From assembly GCA_020544565.1 (NCBI GenBank), contig CP078014.1, positions 1,924,016-1,988,015 on the forward strand: DNA of 64,000 nt, given 5' to 3'. The DNA is from Bradyrhizobiaceae bacterium (GTDB lineage Bacteria; Pseudomonadota; Alphaproteobacteria; Rhizobiales; Xanthobacteraceae). This document shows positions 17,784-28,437 of this stretch, in pieces (within the stretch, counting starts at the first letter, position 1; every line of letters starts with the position of its first letter). The notes under the pieces are model-generated. The model did no database searches, was not told the DNA's origin, and was given only the letters and a program-made list of their open reading frames with translations. The translations under genes and the position numbers were made by a program.

Positions 17784-18491
17784 TCATCCCAGCGCCGCGG
17801 CGCAGCCTTTCAGCGATCGCAGCGCGCGGCTGAAATCGCGGCCGGTGGAGATCAGGTGCGGAATGGTGGCGGGATTGCGCGCGATGCCGCGCATCACCTT
17901 CCACATGTCGACATCGCCGTTCGGCTTGATGGCGTTCATCGTCACTTCCGGCAGCGAGCGATGGGCCGGATCGCTGATGACGCGCACCGCCGCGAACGGC
18001 AGGCTATTATCCTCGGCGTAGCGCGCCGCGATGTGGCTTTCCATATCCACCGCGTCGGCGCCGGTGGTGGCGCGCAGCGCCGCCTTGCCGGGCTGCCCGG
18101 TGACCACCTGCTCGACGCCGGCGAGAACGCCCGGCACGATGCGGCGGCCGCGCTTTGCCGGCCGCGCCGTCAGGTTCTCGGTCAGCGCCGCTTCGGTCAC
18201 CCAGCGATAGCGCGTAGTGACGATCGCCGATGCGATGACGATGTCGCCGGTGCGCAGCACCGGATTGAGACCGCCGGCGACGCCGAACGAGACGATGCCG
18301 CGAATGCCCGCCGGATCGAACGACGTCATCATCTCGCGCAGTTGCACCGGATTGCTGGAACTGCAGATCACGGTCAGACCCGGCCCGGCGGCGATGCGCG
18401 CCTCCTGCTTGAGACCGGTCACGATCAGAACCGGCAATCCCTCCCGCCCGCTCGCGCGTTGTGCGGCGTCCTCGCCTGCGTCGGTCGTCAC
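17784..18491 (-). CDS. hpnG: HpnG, adenosylhopane phosphorylase-like protein
   Basis: The 235-residue product belongs to the purine nucleoside phosphorylase/MTA-SAH nucleosidase fold. It shows GIVSFGVAGGLNPVLRTGDIV, GADAVDMESHIAARYA and AVRVISDPA. HpnG removes adenine from adenosylhopane after HpnH, giving ribosylhopane or its phosphate. It starts with GTG whose bases overlap the shc stop (GTGA, 18488-18491), so it is translationally coupled to shc. It is the last gene of the hpnB-C-D-E-shc-G operon, ended by the terminator at 17706. Confidence 0.93.
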   Translation of the reverse strand: MTTDAGEDAAQRASGREGLPVLIVTGLKQEARIAAGPGLTVICSSSNPVQLREMMTSFDPAGIRGIVSFGVAGGLNPVLRTGDIVIASAIVTTRYRWVTEAALTENLTARPAKRGRRIVPGVLAGVEQVVTGQPGKAALRATTGADAVDMESHIAARYAEDNSLPFAAVRVISDPAHRSLPEVTMNAIKPNGDVDMWKVMRGIARNPATIPHLISTGRDFSRALRSLKGCAAALG

Positions 18492-20458
18492 ATCCCCACC
18501 CCTACGAAACGGCTGTTAGTATTGCGCAGGTTGCGATAGCGCGCCAGCGCCCACAGCGGGAAGAACTTGGAATATCCGTGGTATCGCAAATAGAACACAC
18601 GCGGGAACCCGCCGCCGGTGTATTGCGGCTCGTTCCACAGGCCGTCGTCCGTCTGCGTCGCCATCAGCCAGGCGATGCCGCGCCGGGTGGCCGGATGATC
18701 GACCTTGCCCGCCGCCATCAGCGCCAGCGTCGCCCACGCGGTCTGCGAGGCGGTCGAATCGGACCGTTCATAGCCCTTGTAGTCGAGCCTGTAGCTGTTG
18801 CCGTCCTCGCCCCAGCCGCCATCCGGATTCTGGATCGCAATCAGCCAGTCGGCGGCTTTGGCGATCGCCGGATCGGCGTGATCGACATGGGCGGCGTTGA
18901 GCGCGCACAGCGCCGACCATGTGCCGTAGATGTAGTTCACGCCCCAGCGCCCGAACCACGAGCCGTCAGCAAGCTGGGTGCGGCGCAGATAATCCACGCC
19001 GCGCGCCAGCGCCGGGCTGGTGGCCGCGGTTTCACCGAGCTGCGCCAGCATCGAGACACAGCGCGCGGTGACGTCCTCGGTCGGCGGATCGAGCAGCGCG
19101 CCATGGTCGGAGAACGGAATGTTGTTGAGATAGTATTCGAGATTGTCGGCATCGAACGCCGCCCAGCCGCCGTCCTTGCTCTGCAGGCCCTCGATCCACT
19201 CACGACCGCGCGCGATCGCCTCGTCGTAGCGGTCGCCGGTCGCGAGCGGGCCGCGGGCGCGGTCCATCGCCATCGCCACCACGGCAGTGTCGTCGAGATC
19301 AGGATAATACGCGTTATTGTACTGGAACGCCCAGCCGCCGGGGCGCACGCCGGGCCGCTTCTCGATCCAGTCGCCCTCGACGTCGAGCACCTGAAGCGGC
19401 TTGAGCCATTCCAGCGCCGCCCTGGCGGAAGCCATTTCCGCCTCGCCGCCGACTTCCATCATGGCGTGGGCGGTGAGTGCGGTGTCCCACACCGGCGACA
19501 CGCAGGGCTGGCAATAGGCCTCGTCGTCCTTGATGACCAGCAGGTTCTCTACCGACTGCCGCGCCAGCACGTAATGCGGATGATCCTTGGGATAGCCGAG
19601 CAGATCGAACATCATCACGCTGTTGGCCATGGCCGGGAAGATCGCGCCGAGGCCGTCCTCGCCGTTGAGGCGCTCGGTGACGAAGGCCACCGCTTTGTCG
19701 ATGGCGCGCTGGCGGCTCTTTTTCGGGAACAGCGGATCGGCCACGCGCAGCACAGAGTCCAGCATGGCGAAGCCGGTGAACCAGAGCTGGCTCTGGTGCG
19801 GGGCCTTCGCCGTCATGCCGATGGATTTCGGGTCTTCCAGAAACAGCTCGTCGACGCTGACGCCGAGCGGATTGCGCGCGCGCGGCTTCTTCGTCATCAG
19901 CACCAGGAGCGGCACGATCACCGTGCGCGCCCAGTATGAGATCTTGCTGAGGTGGAACGGAAACCAGCGTGGCAGCAGCATGATCTCCACCGGCATCATC
20001 GGAGCCGCGCGCCACGTCACGACGCCGAACAGCGCCAGCATGATGCGCGTGAACACGTTGCTCTTGATCGCGCCGCCACGGCGGAGCATCTCCTCGCGCG
20101 CCTTCTTCATGTGCGGCGCGTCCGGAGAATCGCCGATCATCTTCAGCGCGAAATAGGCTTTCACGCTGGCGCTCATGTCGAACTCGTGGCCGTGGAACAG
20201 CGACCAGCCGCCATTGGCAAGCTGGATGCGGCGCAGGTAGTTGCCGATCTTGGCCTCGAGCTCCGCGTTCACCGGCTCGGCGAGATAGTGCCGCAGCAGC
20301 ACGTATTCGGCGGGAATGGTGGCGTCGGCTTCAAGCTCGAACACCCAATGGCCGTCCGGCTGGCGCGTGTCCAGCACGGCGCGGCTCGCGGCGGCGATGC
20401 TGCCTTCGAGCGCCGTCGGTGACAGTGCGGCATCGGGGGTGCGGTCGTCGATGGTCAT
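18488..20458 (-). CDS. shc: Squalene-hopene cyclase
   Basis: The 656-residue product is a full-length class II triterpene cyclase that folds squalene into hopene and diplopterol at the inner membrane. The catalytic DXDD motif is visible as DLDD at residues 387-390. Several QW-type repeats are seen, such as GGWSLFHG, DGGWAAF, GSWFGRWG and DGGWGEDG. Its ATG is 30 bases after the hpnE stop, and its stop overlaps hpnG. Context and length leave little doubt. Confidence 0.97.
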   Translation of the reverse strand: MTIDDRTPDAALSPTALEGSIAAASRAVLDTRQPDGHWVFELEADATIPAEYVLLRHYLAEPVNAELEAKIGNYLRRIQLANGGWSLFHGHEFDMSASVKAYFALKMIGDSPDAPHMKKAREEMLRRGGAIKSNVFTRIMLALFGVVTWRAAPMMPVEIMLLPRWFPFHLSKISYWARTVIVPLLVLMTKKPRARNPLGVSVDELFLEDPKSIGMTAKAPHQSQLWFTGFAMLDSVLRVADPLFPKKSRQRAIDKAVAFVTERLNGEDGLGAIFPAMANSVMMFDLLGYPKDHPHYVLARQSVENLLVIKDDEAYCQPCVSPVWDTALTAHAMMEVGGEAEMASARAALEWLKPLQVLDVEGDWIEKRPGVRPGGWAFQYNNAYYPDLDDTAVVAMAMDRARGPLATGDRYDEAIARGREWIEGLQSKDGGWAAFDADNLEYYLNNIPFSDHGALLDPPTEDVTARCVSMLAQLGETAATSPALARGVDYLRRTQLADGSWFGRWGVNYIYGTWSALCALNAAHVDHADPAIAKAADWLIAIQNPDGGWGEDGNSYRLDYKGYERSDSTASQTAWATLALMAAGKVDHPATRRGIAWLMATQTDDGLWNEPQYTGGGFPRVFYLRYHGYSKFFPLWALARYRNLRNTNSRFVGVGM

Positions 20459-20488
20459 AATGCGAAAGCGTATCCTTGATGATGTCGG

Positions 20489-21751
20489 TCAGTGCGGTTT
20501 CAGCGCGGCATCGGCGGCGCGATCGCCGGAGCGGATCGAGCCTTCGATGGTCGCCGGCAGGCCGGTGTCGGTCCAGTCGCCGGCGAGGAACAGGTTCTTG
20601 AATGCGGTCAACGTGCCGGGGCGCAGCGCGTTCTGTTCCGGCGTCGCCTCGAACGTGGCGCGGCGCTCGCGCACGATCTGCCACGGCGGCAGCGGCCCTT
20701 CCGCGACCGCATCGCCGAGCTGCGCCAGCTTGCAGATGTCGCACCAGATGTCGCGGGCGAGGTCCTCGCGCGGTGCGTTCACCAAGCGGTCGGCATCGCT
20801 GATGGTCACCGACAGCCGCTGCGGAAACGCGAACAGCCATTCCACCAGCCCGCCGATCACGCCCATCATCGGCGGCAGATGCACCGGCGGATCGTAGCGG
20901 AAATGGGCGTTGACGATGGCGCGGAATTTGGTCGGCGTCGTCACACCGGGCAGCAGCGTCGCCGCCGAGCGCGGCGGCACCGCGAGCACGACGACGTCAC
21001 CCGCCCCGAGCGTTACGGTATCGCCGCCAAATTCAAGCGCGGTCACTCGCCCGCCGTCCATCTGCATTTTGCGCAGTTCGTGGCCGAGATTGACGCTGCC
21101 GCCCTTCACCCGCAGCAGGTCCAGCGCCGGATCGACCAGCACGGAGGAGAGCCCCTCGCGCGCGATCAGCGGACGGCACGCCTGTCCGCCGGCGAGCAGC
21201 GTGCCGCGCACGATGGCGCCGGCGAGGCCGGCGGAGCCCTGCGGCGGCTCGACATTGAGCGCAGCGAGCAGCAACGGGTGCACGAGGCGCGCATAAAGCG
21301 GCCCTTCGCACTTGATGGTGTTCCCTACCAGCGCATCGGTCTTGGCCCAGATCAGCGGCATCAGCGCAAGATAGTCGCCGATCCCGGTGCCCGGCACGCG
21401 GCGCGACGCATCGAACAGCCAGAACGGCACCCGCCCGGTGCCGAGATCGAGCCGCCAGCGCGCCCCACTGCGCAGATCGGCGAAATCGAATAACGCGCGC
21501 TCGGGCCCCACCAGACCGGCCTCGCTGCCGATCGAACGGGCATAGGCACGCGCGTGATCGTTGCCGGACAGCAGCAGGTGATTGCCGTTGTCGATCACCA
21601 TGTCGGTCGCGCCGTCATAATACGAGCGGCAACGGCCGCCCGCCTGCTGCGTCGCCTCGTGGACGTGGACCTGGAATCCCGCATTGGCGAGCCGCACTGC
21701 GGCGGACAGGCCGGACACGCCGGCGCCGATGATGTGAGCCTGTTTAGCCAT
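20489..21751 (-). CDS. hpnE: HpnE, hydroxysqualene dehydroxylase (FAD)
   Basis: The 420-residue product is an FAD-dependent amine oxidase/desaturase-like protein with the dinucleotide-binding motif IIGAGVSGLSAAVRL at its N-terminus. HpnE reduces hydroxysqualene to squalene, the last of the three HpnC-HpnD-HpnE steps from farnesyl diphosphate. The ATG overlaps the hpnD stop (TGATG, 21749-21753), which fixes the start. The C-terminal LAGDWTDTGLPATIEGSIRSG is typical of the family. Confidence 0.94.
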   Translation of the reverse strand: MAKQAHIIGAGVSGLSAAVRLANAGFQVHVHEATQQAGGRCRSYYDGATDMVIDNGNHLLLSGNDHARAYARSIGSEAGLVGPERALFDFADLRSGARWRLDLGTGRVPFWLFDASRRVPGTGIGDYLALMPLIWAKTDALVGNTIKCEGPLYARLVHPLLLAALNVEPPQGSAGLAGAIVRGTLLAGGQACRPLIAREGLSSVLVDPALDLLRVKGGSVNLGHELRKMQMDGGRVTALEFGGDTVTLGAGDVVVLAVPPRSAATLLPGVTTPTKFRAIVNAHFRYDPPVHLPPMMGVIGGLVEWLFAFPQRLSVTISDADRLVNAPREDLARDIWCDICKLAQLGDAVAEGPLPPWQIVRERRATFEATPEQNALRPGTLTAFKNLFLAGDWTDTGLPATIEGSIRSGDRAADAALKPH

Positions 21752-22599
21752 CAGATGAATGCATACCGGATGAGAATGAAAATCTTGGCGACCTTGGAGA
21801 GGCCCACCGGCTGGCGCGGCGGCGCGAAGCCGCGCTCCACCAGCTTGTCCAGGATCGCGTGATAATATTGCGACATGATCCGTGGCGCGCGCACCACGCG
21901 GCGCGGATTGCGCGCCATGATGGCGTCGGATTCCGTGAAATGCGCGCGCGCCTGCTTGAGCAGATCGTCGCACACCCGCGGCAGACGCGGATCGGCGGCG
22001 ACCACCTGCGGATCGCTGGAAGTAATGCCCGCGGCCGCAAGCGATTCCCGCGACAGATAGAGCCGGCCGAGCCCCGCGTCCTCGTCGATGTCGCGCAGGA
22101 TATTGGTCAGTTGCAGCGCGCGGCCGAGATGATGCGCCAGCAGGAGGCCGTCCTGCTCGCCGAGGCCGAACACCCGCACCGACAGGCGCCCCACCGCGCT
22201 CGCGACCCGGTCGCAATAAAGATCAAGCGTGGCGGCATCGGGTGCGCGGATATCGGTGGGCACGTCCATCGCCATGCCGTCGATGATGGCGATGAAGTCG
22301 TCGCGGCGCAAGCCGAACTGCTCCACCGAGGCGACGCAATCACGCAGCCGCGGCGGCGGGTTGCCGGCATAGAGCGCGTCGATGTCGCGCCGCCACTGGT
22401 CGAGCGCCGCGAGGCGCTCCGCGCGGGGCCCGTCCGAATCCGCGATGTCGTCGACCTGACGGCAGAAGCTGTAGATCTGGAACATGGCGTCGCGCTGCGC
22501 GCGCGGCAGGATGCGCATCGCGGCATAGAACGAACTTCCGGAGGCCGCGCCCTGCGGCGTGACTGGCGCTGTGGTTGCGGTTGCGGTCATCGCGGTCAT
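21751..22599 (-). CDS. hpnD: HpnD, presqualene diphosphate synthase
   Basis: The 282-residue product is a squalene/phytoene-synthase-fold enzyme with two Asp-rich motifs: DDIAD (residues 50-54) and DIDED (170-174). HpnD joins two farnesyl diphosphates to presqualene diphosphate. The start ATG overlaps the hpnC stop by four bases (ATGA, 22596-22599); another ATG three codons in is possible. It is the middle gene of hpnC-D-E, all translationally coupled. Confidence 0.94.
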   Translation of the reverse strand: MTAMTATATTAPVTPQGAASGSSFYAAMRILPRAQRDAMFQIYSFCRQVDDIADSDGPRAERLAALDQWRRDIDALYAGNPPPRLRDCVASVEQFGLRRDDFIAIIDGMAMDVPTDIRAPDAATLDLYCDRVASAVGRLSVRVFGLGEQDGLLLAHHLGRALQLTNILRDIDEDAGLGRLYLSRESLAAAGITSSDPQVVAADPRLPRVCDDLLKQARAHFTESDAIMARNPRRVVRAPRIMSQYYHAILDKLVERGFAPPRQPVGLSKVAKIFILIRYAFI

Positions 22600-23495
22600 G
22601 CTCCGAAGGCGCGGCGGACCACGCCGCCCGCAACCGTCGCGACGGCGAGCCGCATCATCTGCCCCTTGGACAGATGGACGCGCTCGCTCAAGGGATCGCG
22701 CACCTTGAGCAGATTGACGATCCGGTCCGCGAAGGCGTCGATCACGCCGATCTCGAGCGCGAGGCGCGTATCCTTCACCCCGCCCGCGAGCGGGCGCGCT
22801 TGTCGCAGAAGATCGTCGGTCTGTTGCGCCAATGTGCGGATGCAGGCCAGCAGTTGCGGCGTGGCCCGCGCCTGCCCCAGCATCTCCACCGTCGCCCCGC
22901 TCGCCGCCAGCACATCGCGCGGCAGATAGACGCGGTTCAGATTGCGATAGTCCTTGCCGCAGTCCTGCAGGTGATTGTTGATCTGCAACGCGGCGCACAG
23001 CGCGTCCGACGCCGCCCAGGTGGCGCGGTCCTCGCCATGCACGTCCAGCATGAAGCGGCCGACCGGCATCGCCGAATACCGGCAATAGTCGATGACGTCG
23101 TCCCAGTTCTCGTAGCGCAGCTTGGTGACGTCGAGGCGGAACGCCTTGAGCACGTCCTGCGCATGCTGCGGTGACAGGCCGCGCTCCGCCAGCGCCGCAC
23201 GCAGCACCACCGCTTCGCGCTGGGTGTCGCCCTCGCCCAGCAGCTCGGCTTCGAGCAGATCGAGCTGTTCGAGCTTGGTGCGCGCATCGAGCTGCGCATG
23301 ATCGGCGATGTCGTCGCCAGTGCGCACGAAATTGTAGAAGGCGAGGATCAGCGCGCGATGGCGCGGATGGATGATCCGCGACGCCACCGGAAAATTCTCG
23401 TCGGTGTGCCCCTTGCCCGAACGCAGATCTCCGGCGGAAATCTTTCCTGCCATGGCCGGATGGTCTGCGGTGGTGGTGTCGCCTGCGAATGTCAT
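22596..23495 (-). CDS. hpnC: HpnC, hydroxysqualene synthase
   Basis: The 299-residue product is the second squalene/phytoene-synthase-fold protein of the cluster, with DDIAD (61-65) and DCGKD (178-182). HpnC converts presqualene diphosphate to hydroxysqualene. The N-terminal GKGHTDENFPVASRIIHPRHR is characteristic of HpnC. The ATG overlaps the hpnB stop by four bases (ATGA, 23492-23495). Confidence 0.94.
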   Translation of the reverse strand: MTFAGDTTTADHPAMAGKISAGDLRSGKGHTDENFPVASRIIHPRHRALILAFYNFVRTGDDIADHAQLDARTKLEQLDLLEAELLGEGDTQREAVVLRAALAERGLSPQHAQDVLKAFRLDVTKLRYENWDDVIDYCRYSAMPVGRFMLDVHGEDRATWAASDALCAALQINNHLQDCGKDYRNLNRVYLPRDVLAASGATVEMLGQARATPQLLACIRTLAQQTDDLLRQARPLAGGVKDTRLALEIGVIDAFADRIVNLLKVRDPLSERVHLSKGQMMRLAVATVAGGVVRRAFGA

Positions 23496-24724
23496 TGCGA
23501 ACTGGATACCTGCGCCTGGGCGCGGCCTTTCCACATGCCGCCCCGGCCCTGAAAATGCTGAACTGCGGAATTGACGGTGAAGATCATGTAGGCGAAAGCA
23601 ATGGCGGGAAGCGCGGCTCCCCACAGCGCCGACTGGCCATAATATCGCAGCGTCGGCTGGAAGGCGAGAGCCATCGCCAGCCACGCCGCGGCCGCCAGCA
23701 CGCAGGCGGGGCCGTGGCCGTGGCCGAGCAGCGCGATCGGCACCGGCGCGAGAAAGACGATGGCCATGACGACGATGACGCCGATCAACAGCACCGGCGA
23801 ATAGCGCAGTTGGGCATAGGCCGAGCGCGAGATCATCTGCCCGATCTCGCCAAGGGTGTCGGATGCGCGCGTGCTGCGCACGTGTTGCGACAGGCCGAGC
23901 CACACCGGCCCCTGCGTCTTGAGCTTCGCGCCGAGGGCGCAATCGTCGATCAGCGCGCCGCGGATGGATTCGATGCCGCCGATGGCGCGCAGCGCCTCCC
24001 AGCGCGCGAGGATACATCCACCGGCCGCCGCCGCCGTGGCGCGGTCCCGCCGGCGCACCCACGCGAACGGATACAGCATCGCGAAAAAGAACACGAAGGC
24101 CGGGATCAGGTATTTTTCCGCGAAGCTCTCGCAGCGCAGCTTCGCCATGATCGAGGTCATCGCCAGCCGCTCGTTCTGCGCGCGCGCCACGAGGCGCGTC
24201 ACGACATCGCCGGAATAAACGATATCGGCGTCCGTCAGCAGGATGTAGTCGGGCTGCGCGGCGCGGTTCTCCACCAGCGCCAGACCCTGCTTCACCGCCC
24301 ACAGCTTGCCGGTCCAGCCCTGCGGCAGCGGCTGGCCGGACAGCACCGTCAGGCGCTGCGCCGCGCCGATGGCGGCGGCGGCCTGCGCAGCGATCTGCGC
24401 GGTGCCGTCCTGGCTGTGATCGTCCACCAGCACCATGGTGAGCTCGCCAGGATAGGGCTGGCCGAGAACGGAGCGGACGCAATCGGCCACGCCCGCGGCC
24501 TCGTCGCGCGCGGGCACCACCACCGCGACCGACGGCCACGCCATGAAGCCCGGCGCGGGGGCGAGATCGTCGAAACGGGCCATGCGCCAGAATCCGCCCC
24601 GGGCCACCATGAGGTAGACCCAGACAGCGAAAGCAATCGAAGCGATGGCGAGTGTCACGTCGGCGAACAAAGCGGGCTCGTGGGCTGAGGGCGCAGGTCG
24701 GGGAACGGCAAAAAAAGGCGGCAT
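23492..24724 (-). CDS. hpnB: HpnB, hopanoid-associated glycosyltransferase
   Basis: This is a GT2-type membrane glycosyltransferase. It has one N-terminal membrane helix, then a catalytic domain with VVVPARDEA, VLVDDHSQDG and LLTDADIVYSG (the metal-binding DxD region), and three or more C-terminal membrane helices. It matches the hopene-associated HpnB family; its acceptor is not established. I take the ATG at 24724, giving 410 residues. An in-frame GTG at 24790 would add 22 residues but has no clear ribosome site. It is the first gene of the hpn operon, so the promoter should lie between here and 24943. Confidence 0.88.
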   Translation of the reverse strand: MPPFFAVPRPAPSAHEPALFADVTLAIASIAFAVWVYLMVARGGFWRMARFDDLAPAPGFMAWPSVAVVVPARDEAAGVADCVRSVLGQPYPGELTMVLVDDHSQDGTAQIAAQAAAAIGAAQRLTVLSGQPLPQGWTGKLWAVKQGLALVENRAAQPDYILLTDADIVYSGDVVTRLVARAQNERLAMTSIMAKLRCESFAEKYLIPAFVFFFAMLYPFAWVRRRDRATAAAAGGCILARWEALRAIGGIESIRGALIDDCALGAKLKTQGPVWLGLSQHVRSTRASDTLGEIGQMISRSAYAQLRYSPVLLIGVIVVMAIVFLAPVPIALLGHGHGPACVLAAAAWLAMALAFQPTLRYYGQSALWGAALPAIAFAYMIFTVNSAVQHFQGRGGMWKGRAQAQVSSSQ

Positions 24725-24943
24725 TCCGCCGCCACCGCTTAGCAGGTTCACGCCGCTTTGGCCAACCCTGCCCGGGGTTGAAAACTTCACGTCATTTCAA
24801 TGGATTATCATGGCAAAAGCGTGCTCTGCGCGACCCCTCGGCGGCTCCCGGGCCGGAAAGCCCCGCCGGTGACACGGGGGGCGCGGTCCGCCAAACGCTG
24901 CTATAGCCGGAGCAGTCATCACCTGCCTTCAGAGGACCATGCC

Positions 24944-25945
24944 GTGACCCCATCCACCAACCGTCAGATCCTGCTGGTCGAAAAGCCCACCGGCAAATTG
25001 TCGCCGCAGCATTTCCGGCTGGTGGAATCCGCCGTTCCGGAACCGAAGGACGGCGAGGTGCTGGTGCGGGTGCGCTACATCTCCCTCGACGCCGCCAACC
25101 GCGCCTGGATGCAGGGCGCGACCTATCGCTCGGCGGTGGAAGCCAACACGGTGATGGCGGGTGGCGCGGTGGCCGAGGTGATCGCGGCCAAGGCGCCCGG
25201 CTTCGCCCCCGGCGATCTGGTGTTCGGCGACACCGGCTGGCAGGACTACGCCGCCGTTCCCGCGCGGCAGCTTGTCAAAGTGCCGCGCGTCGAGCCGATG
25301 ACCCATCTGCTCAGCGTCTACGGCATCGCTGGCCTCACCGCCTATTTCGGACTGCTGCGCATCGGCCGGCCGCAACCGGGCGAGACCGTGGTGGTGTCGG
25401 CGGCGGCGGGCTCGGTCGGTTCCTTCGTCGGGCAGATCGCCAGGATCAAGGGCTGCCGCGTGGTCGGCATCGCCGGTGGCCGGGCGAAGTGCGACTGGCT
25501 GGTGTCGGAACTCGGCTTCGACGCCGCCGTCGATTACAAGTCGGAACCGGTGTTCAAGGCGCTGAAGGCGGCCGCGCCGCAGGGCATCGACGTCTATTTC
25601 GACAATGTCGGCGGCGACATTTTCGAGGCGTGCCTGCCGCAGATGAACCTGCGCGGCCGCATCGCCTGCTGCGGCGCGGTCTCGGCCTATGACGGCGCGC
25701 CGCCATCGAGCGGGCCACGCGGCGTTCCCGGCCTGATCGTGGTGAAGCGCCTCACCGTGCAGGGCTTCATCGTCACCGACTTCAACGACGAGCGCGATGC
25801 CGCCATCGCCGACCTGGAGACGTGGGTAAAGGACGGCCGCATCAAGGTGCAGGAAGACATCGTCGACGGGCTGGAAAACACGCCGCGCGCGCTGATCGGC
25901 CTGCTCGCCGGCGAGAACCGCGGCAAGCGGATGGTGCGGGTGTAG
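24944..25945 (+). CDS. NADP-dependent medium-chain reductase (zinc-free, curcumin/leukotriene reductase type)
   Basis: The 333-residue product is a zinc-independent MDR protein that reduces double bonds of enones with NADPH. It shows LVEKPTGKLSPQHF at the N-terminus, the VSAAAGSVGSFVGQIAR nucleotide-binding glycine motif, and YFDNVGGDIFEACLPQMNLRGRIACCG, both typical of the curcumin-reductase/prostaglandin-reductase group. It starts with GTG, supported by AGAGGA at 24931-24936. Convergent with the liv cluster that follows. The substrate is unknown. Confidence 0.9.
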   Translation: MTPSTNRQILLVEKPTGKLSPQHFRLVESAVPEPKDGEVLVRVRYISLDAANRAWMQGATYRSAVEANTVMAGGAVAEVIAAKAPGFAPGDLVFGDTGWQDYAAVPARQLVKVPRVEPMTHLLSVYGIAGLTAYFGLLRIGRPQPGETVVVSAAAGSVGSFVGQIARIKGCRVVGIAGGRAKCDWLVSELGFDAAVDYKSEPVFKALKAAAPQGIDVYFDNVGGDIFEACLPQMNLRGRIACCGAVSAYDGAPPSSGPRGVPGLIVVKRLTVQGFIVTDFNDERDAAIADLETWVKDGRIKVQEDIVDGLENTPRALIGLLAGENRGKRMVRV

Positions 25946-25982
25946 TCCGCGCCGAAACTGCCGCAATGAGGGGTCGGCGGCG

Positions 25983-26691
<709 letters not shown>

Positions 26692-26699
<8 letters not shown>

Positions 26700-27444
26700 C
26701 GCCGCCCTCGCCGAGATAGACCGCCTTCACGCGCGGATCGCGCGCCACCTCGTCCGGCGCGCCCTCCACCAGCATCGCCCCGCCCACCAGCACCGAAATG
26801 CGGTCGGCGAAGGAGAACACGAGATCCATGTCGTGCTCGATCAGGAGCACGGTGACGTCGCGCGGCAGGGCCGCCACCGCGGCGAGAATGTCGTGGCGCT
26901 CGCTTTCGGGCACGCCCGCCGCCGGCTCGTCGAGCAAGAGCACGCGCGGCTTGGTCGCGATCGCCACCGCGATCTCGAGCAGCCGCTGCTTGCCATAGGG
27001 CAATTTGGCGGTGGGCTCGTTCATGACGTCGAGCAGATGGAAGCGGGCGAGGTGGCCGGCGATGTCGTCGTTGATCTGCGGCCGCGTGCCCATGCGCCGC
27101 CACCAGTTGCTGCCGCCGCCGAGGCGTTCCGACACCGCAAGGCCGATGGTCTCCAGCGGCGAAAGATCAGCATAGAGCTGGTTGATCTGGAAGGTGCGCG
27201 ACAGGCCGCGCCGCACCCGCACATGCACCGGCAGCCGCGTGATGTCCTCGCCGCCGAGTAGAATCTGCCCGCCATTCGGTTGCAGCACCCCGGTGAGCAG
27301 GTTGATCACCGTGGTCTTGCCCGCACCGTTCGGGCCGATCAGGGCATGACGCGCGCCGGTCGCAACCTGCAGCGACAGGTCGCGGGTGACTCTGAGACCG
27401 CCGAAACGCTTCTCCAGCCCGACGGTTTCCAGCGCGAAGGTCAT
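26692..27444 (-). CDS. livG: ABC transporter ATPase LivG (system 1)
   Basis: The 250-residue ATPase has Walker A GPNGAGKTT, and the LivG feature of a long insertion before the signature region. The signature region itself, LPYGKQRLLEIAVAIATKP, departs from LSGGQ as is usual in LivG proteins. Walker B is VLLLDEPAAGVPESE. The ATG overlaps the livM stop (ATGA at 27441-27444). Confidence 0.93.
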
Positions 27445-28430
27445 GGCGCGGACCTCGCGAGCCAGCGGCGCGGCCAAGACCGCCAGCGCGCGATACGTTC
27501 GCGCCCCACCAGCACGATGACGACCAGCACGAGTCCGATCCAGAACTGCCAGTATTGCGGCGTCAGCGTGGAGAACACCTCCTGCAGGATCTTGAATGCC
27601 ACCGCACCGGCGATGCCGCCATAGAGATAGCCGGTGCCGCCGAGCACGAGCACCAGCAGCAGGTCGGCCGAGCGTTCGAACGAAAACACGTCCGGGGAGG
27701 CGAGCGCGGTGGACTGGGTGAACAGGGCGCCGGCGATGCCCGCATAGAACGCCGCGAAGGTGTAGATCGCAATCAGCCGCCGCTGCACCGGAATGCCGAT
27801 AGCGGCGGCGCGCAGCGGATTGTTCCTGATCGCCCGCAGCGACAGGCCGAACGGCGAGTGCACCACCCGCCGCGCCAGCAGGAACAAGAGGAGCAGCACC
27901 ACAAGGCAATAGATGAAGGCGGTGCGGCCATAGAGATCGAACGCGAACACGCCGAAGATGGGCTCGATGATGATGCCCTGCAAACCATCCGAGCCGCCGG
28001 TAAGGCCGGTCGCCTGCATCGACAGCGGATACATCATGGAGGCGATGCCGAGCGTCACCATCAGCCGGGTCAGATCGGTGCCGCGGATGACGAGGAAACT
28101 GGTGAGGAAGCCCAGCACCATCGCCGCGCCCCCGGCCGCCAACAGCGCCAGCACCGGCTCGGTGACCAGCCCGTGCACGGCAAGGAGCCCGGCGGCATAG
28201 GCCCCCACACCGAAGAACGCCGCATGACCCAGCGAGACGATGCCGGCGTAACCGAGGATGAGATCCAGCGACAGCGCGAACAGCGCCAGCCACGCGATCT
28301 CGGTGAGGATCAGGTAGCGGTGAGGAAACAGGAAGATGGTGGCGAAGGCGGCGAGCCAAAACACCATCTCGGCCGGACGCCAGCGCGCCAGCCGCTTCAA
28401 CTGTTCGCCGATCGCGGGCTGTTCGGTCAT
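27441..28430 (-). CDS. livM: ABC transporter permease LivM (system 1)
   Basis: The 329-residue membrane protein has about 9-10 hydrophobic segments and the LivM motifs LDLILGYAGIVSLGHAAFFGVGAYAAG and SLRAIRNNPLRAAAIGI, followed by FYAGIAGALF. I chose the ATG at 28430, where GAGGG stands about 7 bases upstream; a start at 28460 would overlap livH. It forms the inner-membrane channel with LivH. Confidence 0.92.
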   Translation of the reverse strand: MTEQPAIGEQLKRLARWRPAEMVFWLAAFATIFLFPHRYLILTEIAWLALFALSLDLILGYAGIVSLGHAAFFGVGAYAAGLLAVHGLVTEPVLALLAAGGAAMVLGFLTSFLVIRGTDLTRLMVTLGIASMMYPLSMQATGLTGGSDGLQGIIIEPIFGVFAFDLYGRTAFIYCLVVLLLLFLLARRVVHSPFGLSLRAIRNNPLRAAAIGIPVQRRLIAIYTFAAFYAGIAGALFTQSTALASPDVFSFERSADLLLVLVLGGTGYLYGGIAGAVAFKILQEVFSTLTPQYWQFWIGLVLVVIVLVGRERIARWRSWPRRWLARSAP

Positions 28431-28437
28431 GCCGCCC

